Positions 23,895-36,183 of a stretch of DNA of 64,000 bases are shown piece after piece. The notes beneath the pieces were generated by a model. That model saw nothing but the letters and a program-made list of their open reading frames with translations, searched no databases and was not told the DNA's origin. Numbering within the stretch: the first letter of the stretch is position 1; every line of letters begins with the position of its first letter. The DNA is taken from positions 22,796,501 to 22,860,500 of the forward strand of contig NC_058196.1 in the NCBI RefSeq assembly GCF_907165205.1, given 5' to 3'. This stretch comes from Coccinella septempunctata (lineage: Eukaryota > Arthropoda > Insecta > Coleoptera > Coccinellidae). The translations under genes were made by a program, and so were the position numbers.

Positions 23895-24960
23895 ACTCGA
23901 CACTTTCTGGTGAGAATGATGGAACCCCTTGGCCATCAACAGAAACAATGCGAAGAATATCTAGGCGTTGAGCTAGTTTCTTCGATGAATTTGAAAGCCC
24001 ATTTGGAAAATTTTATCCCTCATAAACTAGCTGGTACTTCATGAGATGCTGATGTAATTACTCTTCCAACGGCAGCCCTAGCTTTGGTTTTTTCGACTAC
24101 TCTGTTTGGGTTAATAGTGCTCATATGCAAAAATTGATGCACAACGAAATCTCTCCATGAGAATTATAATTAGAACTATTAGATCTTCACCTATCCAATG
24201 GTTACCAGTTTTTTTGAACATTGTGCCGCCTCATATTCGAAGACAGAGTGCAGTTATAAATTCTTGGAATAAATACTACTCCTTTCCCAACTCATTTCCA
24301 GTTCTGTCCTGTATTCCACAAAATACAGATTGAAGTTGCGTAAATAACCCTTATGGTCTAACTCTTTCCTTGATTCGAATGTAAAGGACAAGGACATTTA
24401 GCAATCTGAATGGAATACGAGGACTATTTTCAACCAAGAATTAGTAAGTGATTCCCCATATAAAGTTCCTGGTTGTGATCTTCCCAGGAAAATACGGTGT
24501 ATTCTGAATCGTACAGAACCTTGGAACATAGATACAAGGAATGAAAAATAAACATTCGTTGTTGTCCAAAGACTGGAGTGAGATAGTTGCTTAGTGTCGC
24601 CAATCGCAATTGAGATAGTTGAATCTGACATCATTGTCACGTCAATTTTCCGTACAAAAAGGTAGGAGCTATATAAATTTATTTATTTTGCGCCACTGCC
24701 TTAGTGTCGCGCTAGACAGAGAAGCATCGAATGTTTGTACCACAACAAATAAGTACATTCATAGCACGTCAATGTCCATTCCATGTATTTATGCTCTAAG
24801 TATAGAACAGGTCACGGACGTTGCAATAGTAAGCTTTTCATTCAGGTGGAATTCAATTTAAAGCCCTAGTTGTGAATGTGGGGAACCAGAAGAAACCATT
24901 AGATAATATGGTTAATTATTGTCCAATTTATAAATTTCAGGATGTTTCAGGGCTATACAT
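23895..24960 (+). pseudogene. CR1/Jockey-superfamily retrotransposon, RT C-terminal part (decayed, interrupted)
   Basis: Plus-strand relics in changing frames read EEYLGVELVSSMNLKAHLE, then DADVITLPTAALALVFST, then PIQWLPVFLNIVPPHIRRQ, then YKVPGCDLPRKIRCILNR. After about 280 bp without homology (24575-24855) comes a CECGEPEETI-like cysteine segment near 24870. The order YLGV - LRTAALALVYST - WLPVLxNIxPPxxRR - VPGxDLPRK - CxCGxxxQT is that of the thumb and C terminus of non-LTR ORF2 proteins. Many stops are present. The gap at 24575-24855 may be an insertion; it contains two GCTTAGTGTCGC/CCTTAGTGTCGC words. Clade within the superfamily uncertain. Confidence 0.7.
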
Positions 24961-25367
24961 GCAGTTTCCGAATCTTTTAGAACTGGTTTGTGAATTTAAG
25001 GTCGATCTGATATATGGAACTTAATTTCATCATCTCACATTTTTCTGCTTTTGTTTTTTTTTGTATGAAATCTTTGGTAACTTGGAGAAGACTACCTGAT
25101 TTTCTTCGAGTAAATGCTCAATTTTTGAAGTGCGAGATGCCCTTCAATATAAAATTTTCAGCTTATTTTGTAAACAGTTTCATCTCTATCCACTTCACTC
25201 ATGGGGAGAAATAGTTTTTTAATGGGGTTTTTCCCTAAGCTCTTGTATCATATGCAAAATTGTATGGCACCCCGTTACGCTAACCTCTGCTAAAACTGTA
25301 CCTTGTACACATGCTATAATTATTATTCGATGTTGAAAATTGTATTGCTCTTTATCGAAAAAATTTA
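24961..25367. other. AT-rich intron sequence with no recognised feature
   Basis: This short single-copy stretch lies between the retrotransposon relic and the next MITE. Nothing was recognised. Confidence 0.3.
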
Positions 25368-26052
25368 AAGGGTGAGTCTTTGACTCGTACAAATATTTCA
25401 ACAGCAGATTCTTGAGGTCCAAAGAAACACTTTTTTCCCCCACCATTTTTTCTGAAACGGCTCGGTTTAAAAGATACAGACTGTTGTTTATTGAACAATA
25501 AAAAATTATTTTCAGTTCTATCTCACAATCGCTTCTATCGAATGAAATCAATTTTGGAATATAGTTTTTCCCTTGAATGATGAATCTTTTTCGAACACAA
25601 GATATCACCCACGTTTTCCAGTTTTCTTATAATGACCATTACATAACATAAATATACCAAAAATTCAAAGAACTCAACTCTTGAAACTAAGTTTAAGGCT
25701 ATCTAATGAATATTTGAACGTTTTGTAAAATAACATTATTCTTCATATTGTCTCGTATAATGCGCCGTTTTCAGGTAATTTGATGTTCAAAAATTAAAAA
25801 GTATCTTTGAAATTTGAAAAATTTGGTACATTGGCTGAATACAACTCTGTCTGAAAGATCCCCAGATATGTAGGGTCACAGGTTCAGCTTGTTATTCTGT
25901 TTTTCCAGGGGTGGCACTGCTCATTATGAAAACTTGAAATGGCTATATATTTTAATAGGGCCGAATCGGAAAAAATGGTATTGGAAAGAAGTGTTTCTTC
26001 TGGCCTCAAGAATCTAATGTTAAAATATTTGTAAGAGTCAAAGTCCATCCTG
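25368..26052. mobile_element. Family B MITE, copy 2 (complete)
   Basis: The outer ends read AAGGGTGAGTCTTTGACTCG and the inverse ..CATCCTGTATA, slightly mutated from CAGGGTGAGTC. Inverted ends of about 95 bp and an intact 0.5-kb body are present, including TTCAGGTAATTTGATGTTC and GAAAGATCCCC. The open minus-strand frame inside it (25219-25608) crosses the element boundary and is not a gene. Confidence 0.8.
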
Positions 26053-26787
26053 TATATCTGAAAGACGCGGCTTGTAGATAAAGCGTCAAGAGTTCATTTT
26101 CATTTATTCAAAGTTTTACTGTATGAAACTCGCTCAATCTAAGATCTAAAGAAGACTAAGCAGAGAAGAGGTCTAAATTGAAAGACTGATCTATCTTGTT
26201 TCCATATTCCTTTACGACACTGCTTTTTGCTCAAAAGTACTATTGTCCTATCTGAAGAGATAATGTACAGTATAATATTTTTCGAATAAAGACTCATACA
26301 AATTCTGGGTCAAAGTTCGTGCACCGTTAGGCGGAAGAAAAAACGGGGTTCCTTCTGGAACCGTATTGATATGCAAGCCGAACATTCGGCATGTAAACCG
26401 TCTAGGCAATCATGCCATTAGGTCAGAGCAATATCGCAGCAGCGAACGACATAAGCCACTTCCTTCCATTCATCGGAACCTCACGTATTCGCCCCCGAAT
26501 ACGTGTGCGACATTCGAAGTCGATCAATCGAATCGAGATATATGTATCTAATAGATTCCGTCCTGACGGGGCACGAAATTGAAGGATGCCTCGGCATCGT
26601 ACCTCGGGGATCTTGGCGGGCTCGGATTTGTCAACGTTCGCGGCCGAAGGATTGACGTGGAATTTATTGAGGAGAGGCATCGATCACGAAACCGTCGAAT
26701 GTCAACTTTGGTCTGTCGTTTTTTTTTCGAGGTTAGGAAATTATTGGTTTTTTCGGAATGTCGTCTGTCAGTTCTTGACGTTTATAA
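26053..26787. other. Single-copy intron sequence, CpG-rich at 26300-26760
   Basis: No domain-bearing frame was found. The CpG-rich part supports several short overlapping open frames on both strands. A telomere-like GGTTAGGTGAGGTTAGG at its right edge belongs to the next repeat and is not a telomere. Confidence 0.35.
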
Positions 26788-27190
26788 CCTTGGAGGTTAG
26801 GTGAGGTTAGGATTGCCAGTTTTGACTTCTGATAGAGTACTCTTACCATTTGTCAAAATCAGCTGACCTTGGAGGTTAGGTGAGGTTAGGCTTGCCAGTT
26901 TTGACTTCTGATAGAGTACTCTAACCATTTGTCAAAATCAGCTGACCGTTCGTTGCCGTGGGGCACACAAAGCTTTTTATTATCACTGTAAAGAGGCATT
27001 TCTGAGAAAGTTATAGTCTAATCACTTTAATCTAACGTTGAAAAAAACATTTTTTTCCAAAAACATGCACAAAACCCAATACTCGACTGAAACAGCATGC
27101 GAATCAATTGAGGGAAAAGCTTGTGTGCCCCACGGCAACGAACGCTTAGCTGATTTTGACAAATCGTTAGAGTTCTCTATAAGTATGAGA
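26788..27190. repeat. 79-bp direct duplication plus inverted arm (foldback-like)
   Basis: A 79-bp unit starting CCTTGGAGGTTAGGTGAGG and ending TGTCAAAATCAGCTGAC is present twice head to tail (26788-26866 and 26867-26945), with only a few differences. Its end plus the flank CGTTCGTTGCCGTGGGGCAC is repeated in inverse orientation at about 27112-27190. The structure is therefore a hairpin with about 80-bp arms and a duplicated left arm. No coding content was seen. Confidence 0.8.
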
Positions 27191-27193
27191 TCA

Positions 27194-28066
27194 GACATTA
27201 CATTACATTGCTGTACCTCGTTACCAGAATAAACCTACAAAAAGACTCAAAGACAAAACTAGCAGTACGATGAAACTTATAATTTCTTAGGACTACTTGC
27301 AACTGTGTACCCTCCTGTGACTGAAGAGACCCAACCTCGACCTACAGATCCTTCCACACTCTGGGCATGGATAGTCACCAACCAGATTTGGCCGCCGCTG
27401 CATTCTTCTCGAGTCTCCATTATAACTGTGGACCAAAGACCTTCACTGTGATCTGTCTAACGCTGGTTGTTCCCAGTTATGATTTAAGGGATTGATGCAG
27501 TATATCTTTAAACAGCTCATACTGGCCCCCTGGTTTCCGAGCTCCCTCTGTGAATTCGCCATACAGAGCTATTTTGGGGAGTCTTGTGTCTTGCATCTTC
27601 AGAATGTGTCCGCTCCATCTGAGTCGGGCGCTCGTTACTTGAGTCTCGATTGTTATACAACTCGCGCTCTGCAAGACTTCTGCATTTGAAACTTTGTGGA
27701 ACCATCTGGTGTGCATTATTTGTCTTAAATGACGTTGTTGCGTTTGTTCGAGCTTTTTAATCTGTCGCCTGTAGGGCGTCCAGCTATCGCTTCTGTAAAG
27801 AAGCGTTGGGAGGACCCCTGCTTTGTAAACAGCTATCTTGATCTTCAGAGTGAGGTCTTGATTTTGAAACACTCTGTTCTTTAGCTTCCAGAACGCCCGT
27901 GATGCCGAATTGATACGGTTTTGTATTTCCGTGTCTAGGTTAGCCCTAGTACCTATTTATGAAGCTTCCCAAGTATTTGAACTGCTCGACCTGTTCTAGA
28001 GTTTCATCCTCCTAAATGATATATGTTTGAAGGCTTTCTGGCGGACTTACCAAGAATTTGGATTTT
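27194..28066 (-). pseudogene. RTE-like retrotransposon, copy 2 (thumb, C-terminal cysteine motif and 3' end)
   Basis: Minus strand, 5'-truncated near 28066 just upstream of the LQTYI region. It reads LGSFINT-like residues, then an open 131-codon segment (27477-27872) beginning MFQNQDLTLKIKIAVYKAG, with LPTLLYRSDSWTPYRR, QRHLRQIMHTRWFHKVS, ARLRWSGHILKMQDTRLPK and KPGGQYELFKDI. This is followed by the W..LALDRxQW region and a CPxCGRICRS..LFSH zinc-binding-like motif near 27310-27360. The 3' end has short AATGT repeats (ACATTACATTACATTG on the plus strand), as expected for RTE-type tails. A stop and a frame change make it non-functional. Confidence 0.85.
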
Positions 28067-28613
28067 TATATCATAGACTAGTAGCGCTGATGGATAAAAA
28101 TAGATGAATCGTAAGAATCCTTCTCGAAGGACCAACTACATAGTTTTTTTGTGAAAAATCAAATTATTTTTAGATATTTCGACTGTTTCTCTCTTCAAAC
28201 CTCACACATTCATTCTCTGTTCCAGGAAAATATACAACCATCTTCCAGTTTCTTCGTGTTTGCTTCTTTCACACGTATCGAATGTGTCAGTCTTGCCTCA
28301 TCACTCGCGTATCTCGACCGTTAAAAAACTGCTGGATTTAATGAACGTCCGTGTCGGTATCTGTGGTGTCGATGCACTCGATAATTCTTGTGCAACTCGG
28401 CTGATTATTATTCTCGGCACACGACCGAATCGGTTGATATGAGGAATACCGGGAGGCTTTCCGTTCTTCGAATAACTCTGCCGGACTTTATATTGGACAC
28501 GGGAAGCGATAAGGGAATGTTCTTGTCGATGGCGATTATTTTTATGCTCACAAATTTCTCCAGGAGAAAATCAATTTTCTGCTATAATAATTCATTAATA
28601 TCCTTATAACATA
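28067..28613. other. Single-copy intron sequence
   Basis: Nothing was recognised. Two short overlapping plus-strand frames at 28260-28609 have no domain. Confidence 0.3.
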
Positions 28614-29289
28614 CAGGGTAAATCTCTGACTCGTACAAATATTTTAACAGTAGATTCTTGAGGTCAAAAGAAATACCTTTTTCCTATACCATGTTTTCCG
28701 ATTCCGCCCTGATAAAAACATATAGCCATTTTAAATCTTCATAATGAGCTATGCCACCCCTGAGAAACAAAATTCCCTTCAGAAAAACAAGCTAAATCTA
28801 TGACACTACACATCTATGGATCTTTTAAACACAGTAGTATTCAGCCAGAGTACCCAATTTTCAAATTTCGCAGATATTTTTTAATTTTACACGAAAACGG
28901 CGCATTATACGAGAAAATATAAAGGATACTTTTATTTTACAAAACGTTCAAATATTCATTAGATAGCGTCCAACTTGGTTTCAAGAGTTGGATTCTTTGA
29001 ATGTTTGGTATTTTCATGGTACGGTATGGTCATAATGAGAAAACTGGAAGACGTGGGTGATATGTTGTATTCGAAAAAGGTTCATCAAATAAATGAAAAT
29101 CTTTATTCCGAAATTCATTTCATTCGAGAAAACCGTTTGTGAGAGAACTAAAAATAACATTTTTTATGGTTCTTCAACAGCCTGTATCTTTCAGACCTAG
29201 CCGATTCGAAAGAAATGGTATGGGAGAAAAGTGTTTCTTTTGACCTCAAGAATTTACTGTTAAAATATTTGTACCAGTCAGGGATTTAG
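28614..29289. mobile_element. Family B MITE, copy 3 (right tip lost)
   Basis: It starts CAGGGTAAATCTCTGACTCG after TA and shows the full family B body. The right inverted end is readable to ATTTGTACCAGTCAGGGATT and then diverges instead of reaching ACCCTG. Confidence 0.82.
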
Positions 29290-31723
29290 TCGTGCAGTCA
29301 ACCTAATTAGCTGATCTTGTGCGACGATTGTAGCTCTTGCTCTTTCACCCCTTGGGTAAAATTTCTTCTGAGGTTAAGATACTTCCTTCCTATCCATCGT
29401 TGACGTACAAATTGATATCAATCAGTCTGAATTTAAACTCGTAAAAACTCAGTCTGTGGCTAGAATTTAATCACACCTTCATTTTTGAAGGTTAGTACCA
29501 CTTATATTTAATTCGTGAAGCCCGTTATCATCTTTGGTCCATCAAGAACTTTAATTATTTGTGATTCATTAACAATACTCAATCTTATCAAAGCTGTTTA
29601 CGCTAATTTTCCCATTTTCCTTCGCGTGATAATATAAGAAAAAAATCTGTTGATATCGTCTGTACACGACCTCGTAGGAACTCAGTTTTCACTCACTTCG
29701 TTGAAATTTCCGCTAATATCAAAATAAAAAACCCGCTACATGAAGAAACTTTAGTTCACCCGCTACCAAATATAGATTTTATCGCAATAGTAGATAGATA
29801 GTGTCTTCCAGTTGTTTGTGTGGAAGCCAAGAAAAAATACAGGAAAGGGTACTTGCTGAACACTTTCGCTCTTTCTACTGTACAACCCAACCTTTTTCCT
29901 ATGGTTTACGAACATACGCCGACTGAGCGAGCTAAAGATTGGTATTGGTGAGTTCAATTCTCAGCAATTTCCACATTTCTTCATTACTTTACAGTCCATT
30001 ATAATTCGCCGTTATGATTATTACAGCTTCGAAAACGAAATTATTCCTTTGCTAACAAATTTTCATTGGTGCCTTTCCTCAATTTGTCATGAATGTAATA
30101 AGTGTGTAATGATGGAAATCGATTCATGTGCAAGAAGTGAGTTTTCTCGAATATCCACTTCAATATTTGCTCAGTGTATACTAATTGCGTGCTGATGATT
30201 ATTTATTCTATTGAGATGCACAAACACCATAGATTCATAGGTATATATATTTATATTGTCATGTATTCAGACAACCTGTATAATATGGTAGTAATTTTCT
30301 CACCAGGTTGCAGAGAACCCGTTCTGAACATAATACGCATACAAATAAAAACACAGGTATGAAATTCATCATTTGTTGCTATATTTACATGTATTAATCA
30401 TCGCTTTTCATGGCCGAAGATGGATTTTTTTTCAATTTTCCAAATAAGTCGAACGTTAGCTTATAAATTATCCCCAGTCCCCTATCACGCACATCTCTTA
30501 TTAATTATTCTCGCAATTTTCAATTAATTCACGTGAAAATCTCCATACACCAGCCTATTTCAGAATATTTATCGCTGATCTCGTCTCTCTTTTATGATAA
30601 ACTTGATTTATTTCGTCGAAGATCCCTGATTTATTCGCCGTGGGTAATTAATGCGGCGTATACACATGTGCGTGAGCTTCTTATTGATCTACTGAAACGA
30701 AATGTTAATTTCTCGGAGATTTACAAGATTATGGCGGAGTGAGAGTATTGGCATTAACATTCTGACTTGTGTTGCGTCCGATTGCTTCCTTTTCAACGGC
30801 CGTGTTCGCGAGATACGAGAAAATTGTTGGCGGTTGTTGAACAAGGCTCCAATCCCCGACGTCTGAATGGGATCCTGTTGCGAGGAGAATGAATCTGCCG
30901 GTGGAAATTGTCCCGATCATAATTGCACTTGGCGGTGGTTCGGATTCAATTTGAATAATTCATCGGAATAATGTTCTATCCATGGTTTTTTTCGGAGTTT
31001 CGTAATTTCGTCACGTTGATAAAATAAACTCGAAGGTATACGCCGGTGGAATATCTCGATGAACGGGGTGTTCCAGTTAAGGCTCCTTTTTTATGCATAC
31101 ACTTTGAAATTTTTAAATTTTTCTCCCAGATCCAAACATGAAACCTAATAGTATTATTAACATTTTATGATATCCAATCCAAAGTTTGAAAATTCTGGAA
31201 TATTTAGCAATAGTCGAATACAAAGCATTTCTTCAGGGTTTCCCGAAAATAAGGGAACAAGATTCTTTCATAAGTTTTCGAGCCTAAATTAGGAAACTCC
31301 TATTTGTAATTTTTGCCAGGAAGCCCCCCTCTTTTGGGGTGACAGCCCCCTGAGTTTAGCCCCTAAAAATAGTCTTTTCTTTATGTAGATAATTGTATCA
31401 ATTATGATTGCTGATTAATTTTCTCTGAATTTGAAATCTCTTCCTTTCCATAGTCCATTCAAGAATGATTGACATCTCCGGTGGCTATGGAAAATCAATT
31501 TCAAGTTGGTAATAGCCCATAAGTTGAGATTGTATTGCGGAATTCAGGTTGATATTGTGAATGAACACTGATCTATAGACCTATTATATGTGAATCTATG
31601 CACTGACCAACGTCAATTCGAATTTTGTACTGCTGCTCATGTTCTTAATTCAATCGAACGAATTGGGAACAAAATTGTTTCGATTTTTATTGCTGATTCA
31701 TATTTTTCTCTGTTATATTTTTA
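29290..31723. other. Intron sequence with no recognised gene
   Basis: This is 2.4 kb, mostly single copy. A GGGTGTTCCAGTTAAGGCTCC at about 31072 resembles a MITE tip without a partner. A 63-codon minus-strand frame at 30729-30920 has no PAN or ZP cysteine pattern and was not accepted as an exon. Confidence 0.3.
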
Positions 31724-32598
31724 CAGGGTGTTTTCAAAGGTGAGGCTTCTTTTTGACAGAAAGTAGAATTTACCGAAATAAGTCGTTTCACCAAAAATTG
31801 TCTTCATAAAATATCCAAGATGGCTAAGATACAACCCCTAGAAATTCGACAAAATTTCATTGAATTTCAAGTACGGGACTGTGGAAGGTGACACCGTCAT
31901 CGCAAAAACGAAACAAAACATAAACATATGGCTGGACAATGAACGGTTCAGTTCATCGGATTAGATGTATCAGGTCACTTTTGAGAGAATCATAATTGTT
32001 GTATCGTGCAATTTAGGGTTAAAGAAATGTTGAAAATCGGGACAGTTTCTTGAAAGTGCTTATGATAATCATGATGAAAAAGTGCTATGATGTTTCCCCA
32101 TTTCATCCCATTTTTACGACGATTGTTGGAATGTTCGAACAAGAAGATTGTGATGCCCATTGTGAAAAAATTCGTGAATTATTCAGACGAATTCTATTGG
32201 TGAGATTTTGAAGTATTTTACACTTGTGTCCTAAGTCTCTTCTGTCAGTTAGTATCGAAATGAGCCATTTCATAAAATCGTGTAAGTTACTAAAAAATAA
32301 TGAGAACAATTCAGCAATCTTAAATTTCCATTTTCATTACCACGTAAATATCGAACCAGCCAACATCCTAAACGAAACTACATGGTTGAATCAGGAGATA
32401 AGTTTTATCCCACTTCTTTGCGATAATTCAGCTAACAAACGGTCTAGGGTCGTATTAGGATCTATTTCAGAAATCATTTTCAATGTTTTTCAACTTTGTC
32501 ATTTTGAAAGTTTTGTATAGGTGATTATTGGTGAAACGCTTCATTTTGACCAGGTCTACCTTCTATTGAAAAAAAGCCTCACCTTCAAATACACCTTG
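31724..32598 (+). mobile_element. Family D element, copy 1 (complete, TA-flanked, with reading-frame relics)
   Basis: It begins CAGGGTGTTTTCAAAGGTGA and ends with the inverse ..CACCTTCAAATACACCTTG. TA lies outside both ends, and the inverted ends are about 75 bp. The interior shares two frame relics with the copy at 45577-46337: one starts MAKIQPLE near 31819, and one is open for 98 codons at 32224-32520 with SCKLLKNNENNSAIL and WLNQEISFIPLLCDNSANK. No protein family was recognised. It may be a deletion derivative of a coding transposon or a chance frame. Confidence 0.75.
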
Positions 32599-33118
32599 TA
32601 TAGGGTGAGACTTTTCTGTTTATATAATATGTAGTAGATTAAGATTGAAGGAGCAAGTATCCTGTTCAGCGATACGTCAATCAATGCTACTCTCCACCCT
32701 CGACGTCTACCAACGAAATCTCGAGATGGATGGACGTCGATGACATGGAAAAAAATCACGATCAACTCGCAACGCAGAGGTACGCGGGAATACCGATCAT
32801 ATCGCATGTCCAGGCATTCAATTGGAGTCGACGTGGCGTAAACGGGAGCGACTTTTTCGCCCTAAGACAAATCGATATCGATTTCAATCTGAACTGCCAT
32901 TTAATTACAAGACAAATAGAAAGCTGGATGATTTATCAACGTTGGTAGGCGGTTGGTTGGTTGGAGGCCGCTGAGCAGGCTGCACGATCGCGAATAAGCG
33001 GAAATTTTGCCGTTGCCGATGTGTTCTTGAGAGAAACTCATTTTCGGAATTCCTTTCGTTGTCGGACTCTGTTTTCATCTGGAAAAATCTTCGACATCCC
33101 ACAAAAAATTAAGGATGT
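32599..33118. other. Single-copy intron sequence, CpG-richer at 32640-33060
   Basis: Short frames overlap on both strands. No domain, exon signal or repeat was identified. Confidence 0.3.
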
Positions 33119-34016
33119 AAAGGATGAGACTTCGATTCGTACAAATATTTTAACAGTATATTCTTGAGGTCGAAAGAAACACCTTTTTTCTATACCATTT
33201 TTTTCTATTCGGCCCTGATAAAAAGATATAGCCGTTTTAAGTGTTCTTAATGAGCTACGCCACCCCTGTAGAAACGTAATTCATTTAAGAATAACAAGCT
33301 AAATCTATAACATTACACATCTGTGGATTTTTTAAACAGCGTTGCATTCAGCCAAAGTACCCAATTTTCCGAATATCATAGATATTTTTAATTTCGAACA
33401 TCAAACTACTCGAAAACTGCGCATTATACGAGAAAATATGTCAATTTTTTAAGGGAGGGGTACATATTTTGAGCAAAATTGTAAGCCGAAATCTCCTCAA
33501 CCCTAGGTGTTGGAGCTATCACCCCTAAATTCTCAATAGGGAATAGGGGGTGAGCTATACCTCAATTAAGGACAATAGTATTATGTAGAGGGATATACTG
33601 TCTTCCTATGAGAAATTTTGGGGTGATAGCCCCTACAACTAGGTTTGGGGAGATTTCAGCTCACAATTTTGCTCAAAATATGTCCCCCTCTCTTTGAAAA
33701 TGACCTGTTCCGGTTTTTTCTTTGAAAACATCCTTGTCGAGACATAATTGGCCTGGCAAGTTTTCAAATTGTCGCCTCCAGTAACTACTTCAAGAAATCA
33801 ATAAAAATTTGCAAACCATAGTATTCATGTAGAGGGACAAGTGATCTTTCAATTGAGGTAAATCTCACCCCCTATTCCCTATTAAGGAGATTTCGGCTTA
33901 CAATTCTGCTCGAAATATGTCCCCCTCGGAATAAAAATTGACCTATTCTGGCAGTTTCTCTAAAAACATCCTTGTCGCGATATAATTGGCCTGGCGAATT
34001 TTAAATTGTCACTCTG
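33119..34016. mobile_element. Chimeric MITE: left half family B, right part family C
   Basis: From about 33119 to 33439 the sequence follows the left half of family B (GATTCGTACAAATATTTTAA to GCGCATTATACGAGAAAATATG). It then switches without a gap to family C sequence (TCAATTTTTTAAGGGAGGGG), which runs to a family C tip ..TTAAATTGTCACTCTG followed by TA. It holds one forward and two inverted family C subrepeats. The left tip is mutated (AAAGGATGAGACTTCG). No coding content was seen. Confidence 0.75.
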
Positions 34017-34476
34017 TATACATTCTCGATTACTTTCGTGAAGGGTTCCGCTAACTCAAAATCATATGCAATGAGAATGGGCCAATGAATACGTGAATTG
34101 AAACAATCAGTGGAAGTCTGAATTGTTCATTGATGGATTTTTTCGCAATTTTTTGAGCTAGCTGATTTTGTACTACAACTAATGAAAGTGGAGTTTCACC
34201 TAAAACTGTGAAACTTATGAAGAAATATTCAGAATAATGAGTGAGTAAACATTAATTAAAATTTTTTTCAAGGCCAAAATTTCTGATCTTAATTAAATAG
34301 TAGTCTAGTATATTGTATTTCATTGGATCAGTGTCCAAAACCGTTCGATACAAATCTTCGGCTGAATGTTGACGCTAGTTCTTCTAAAACTCCTGTGTTA
34401 TAGGAAATACGCAGTTTTCTGCCTATCGGCATAGCCACGTCTGGAAAAATCCTGCGGGGAAATGAAAAAAACTGAC
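34017..34476. other. Intron sequence next to the PAN exon
   Basis: It is AT-rich and single copy, containing the donor GTCAGT at its right edge. No other feature was recognised. Confidence 0.35.
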
Positions 34477-34678
34477 CTGCATGAAAATTCGTTCTCTCCT
34501 AGACACAACTCCAGACATTCCTGACGCGAGGAAACCTGTTGCTTGCTCTTGGTGTAGCCGGTCAACTTGTGGTTCTGAACTCTGTCGATGCACCAAGCCC
34601 TCTCGCATGGTTTGATTCCCAGGCAGCTTTTCTGCGCGTAAATTGTGAATACAGGGAACTGGGATCTTGTCAATGCTC
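34477..34678 (-). CDS. PAN/ZP-family extracellular protein, internal exon (start of second PAN module)
   Basis: A 202-bp exon with acceptor GTTGCAG|GA and donor TGCAG|GTCAGT. It encodes about 67 residues. They begin GALTRSQFPVF, continue TIYAQKSCLG, then PCERAWCIDRV, and end with SRQECLELCLGE and FSC plus a codon split 2/1. The SCLG..PC..AWC..DRV spacing and the CLELCLGE helix are typical of PAN/Apple modules in insect PAN-ZP proteins. The exon continues the protein from 62897-63058 in phase. The donor opens a phase-2 intron that does not close inside the window: no further PAN or ZP exon was recognised between 1 and 34476. The domain family is confident. The subgroup (nyobe/neyo/morpheyus/trynity type) is inferred from recall of the family and needs alignment. 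Confidence 0.88.
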
Positions 34679-36183
34679 CTGCAACATGAAAGAAATCGAA
34701 TTAATTGATGGATTCTTCAGAAAACAAGGTTTGAATGGTGCTGATGTTAGTATAGTTAAAGCAACTGTGAAAAGCATACAATGGGGAATTCTCCTCAATT
34801 TGGGTTATCACTGCATATGCAAGTTTAAACTGAATAATCATGAGTTTCATTCATGTTTTTTTCAAATTCACCGCGGAAACTATTCAAAATCATCCTTCAA
34901 ATATGGGGTTTTAAAATTTAAATCGCTTTGTGCGGAGTTTACGATTTGACAACAGCGCATAGAAGACAATGAAAAGAACAATGTCTGATCAGCTTGTTTA
35001 TAAAATAACAGCTGTTTATCTACAGGCGTCTACTTACTGGCGAGCTTCAACTACAACCGGCCATAAAAATCCCATGAAATTTTACGACCTTCCTCGTTCG
35101 TCGCAGACTTCATAGACAGCCATCTTTGTCTGCCTCATCAAGATAATGTATTTGTTGTCCTTTATTATCAAAGCATATTTCAGTCGATGTTGCCAACTTG
35201 TGCAATCCACATGAAACGCTTTAAATTTTAAATACCTATTTTTATTTTTCATTTTTGAGTGCTTGAAATATTTTTTTTTGGGAAACGGTTGAAATGGTCA
35301 TTTCAAAATGTGACGTTTCAAAGATATTTCATAAAAAATACATCATTTTTGTCAGAAGGAGTATTCTTTATTGTAAGATGGAAGATGTTTTCAATTGCGA
35401 TATTCTCATCATTTCAGATGGTCTATGCTGACCGTCTAACTTGGGAGGATCTTGGTTGTGAATTTTTTCCCCTAGACCGATTGATGGTTCAGAAAAGACG
35501 TACTCATCATCTCCGATGATTAACTTTTATATCCAGATAGAAGCGATCGTGCTCATACACATTGTGTCACGATTATATTATGGATCGATTCACTGATTAT
35601 CGCGATTTTTTCAGCGACTTCACATCGGAGATTCTCGGAAGTCTCTGAAGTACAAAATCATCGCTTATCGCTCGACTACCGACAATGACGATTACACGCT
35701 TTACCCGGTCGGAAAGAACAACATGTAAAAAAAAAATCGTCGTAACACAAAACGCCCCGTTGTTCCCGTCTAGACGTCTTCATCGTCCGCGCAAGAAATT
35801 AGAGAACAACTCAATGGAAGAATAGATTGAAAAGTGCGAGAATCGACCTTTTTATGCATAGGAGATTCTCGGTATTATTACACGGCTTAATCAAATTTAG
35901 CCGGAGTCGTCTGTTTTGCGAACGGGGTGATAAATTGGAAAATCGAGTTACGAGAAGCTCCAAGGACGTCCGACGCAGAAATGAAGCCGTGAAATTCTCG
36001 AAAAAATGGGGAGAAAAAACTGTCGGGTTCTGAACTTGCGAAACAATATCAACTGTATAGAAATTGAATCTGAATCTTACTTGAATAACTAGTTTTTTCA
36101 GGCACGAGCAGAGCTGGTCTATTGACGTATTGAATGGCATTTTTCATGGTGTTCAGGTAAAGGTTTTTAAGGTTTCATTGTCT
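34679..36183. other. Single-copy intron sequence upstream of the PAN exon
   Basis: It includes the acceptor of the 34477-34678 exon. The rest (AT-rich to 35500, CpG-richer at 35590-36030) shows no repeat match. The plus-strand frame at 34539-34949 is the antisense of the exon plus intron and is not a gene. Confidence 0.35.

Larger units (their letters stand above)
1..34476 (-). other. Downstream intron of the PAN/ZP-family gene, at least 34.4 kb, open at the window edge
   Basis: It starts at donor GTCAGT (34471-34476). No exon able to continue the second PAN module, and no ZP-like cysteine pattern, was seen on the minus strand down to base 1. The interval is therefore most simply the beginning of another very large intron, although a short exon could have been missed. 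It is packed with repeats, described individually. Confidence 0.5.

Noticed and set aside
26794..26897. GGTTAGGTGAGGTTAGG resembling the insect telomere repeat TTAGG
   Set aside because: Only a few imperfect units occur, as part of a duplicated 79-bp repeat; there is no telomeric array.
30729..30920. Minus-strand 63-codon frame as a candidate exon downstream of 34477
   Set aside because: It does not continue the second PAN module and contains no cysteines.
34539..34949. Plus-strand 136-codon frame over the PAN exon
   Set aside because: It is antisense to a well-supported exon and its acceptor, and has no domain of its own.
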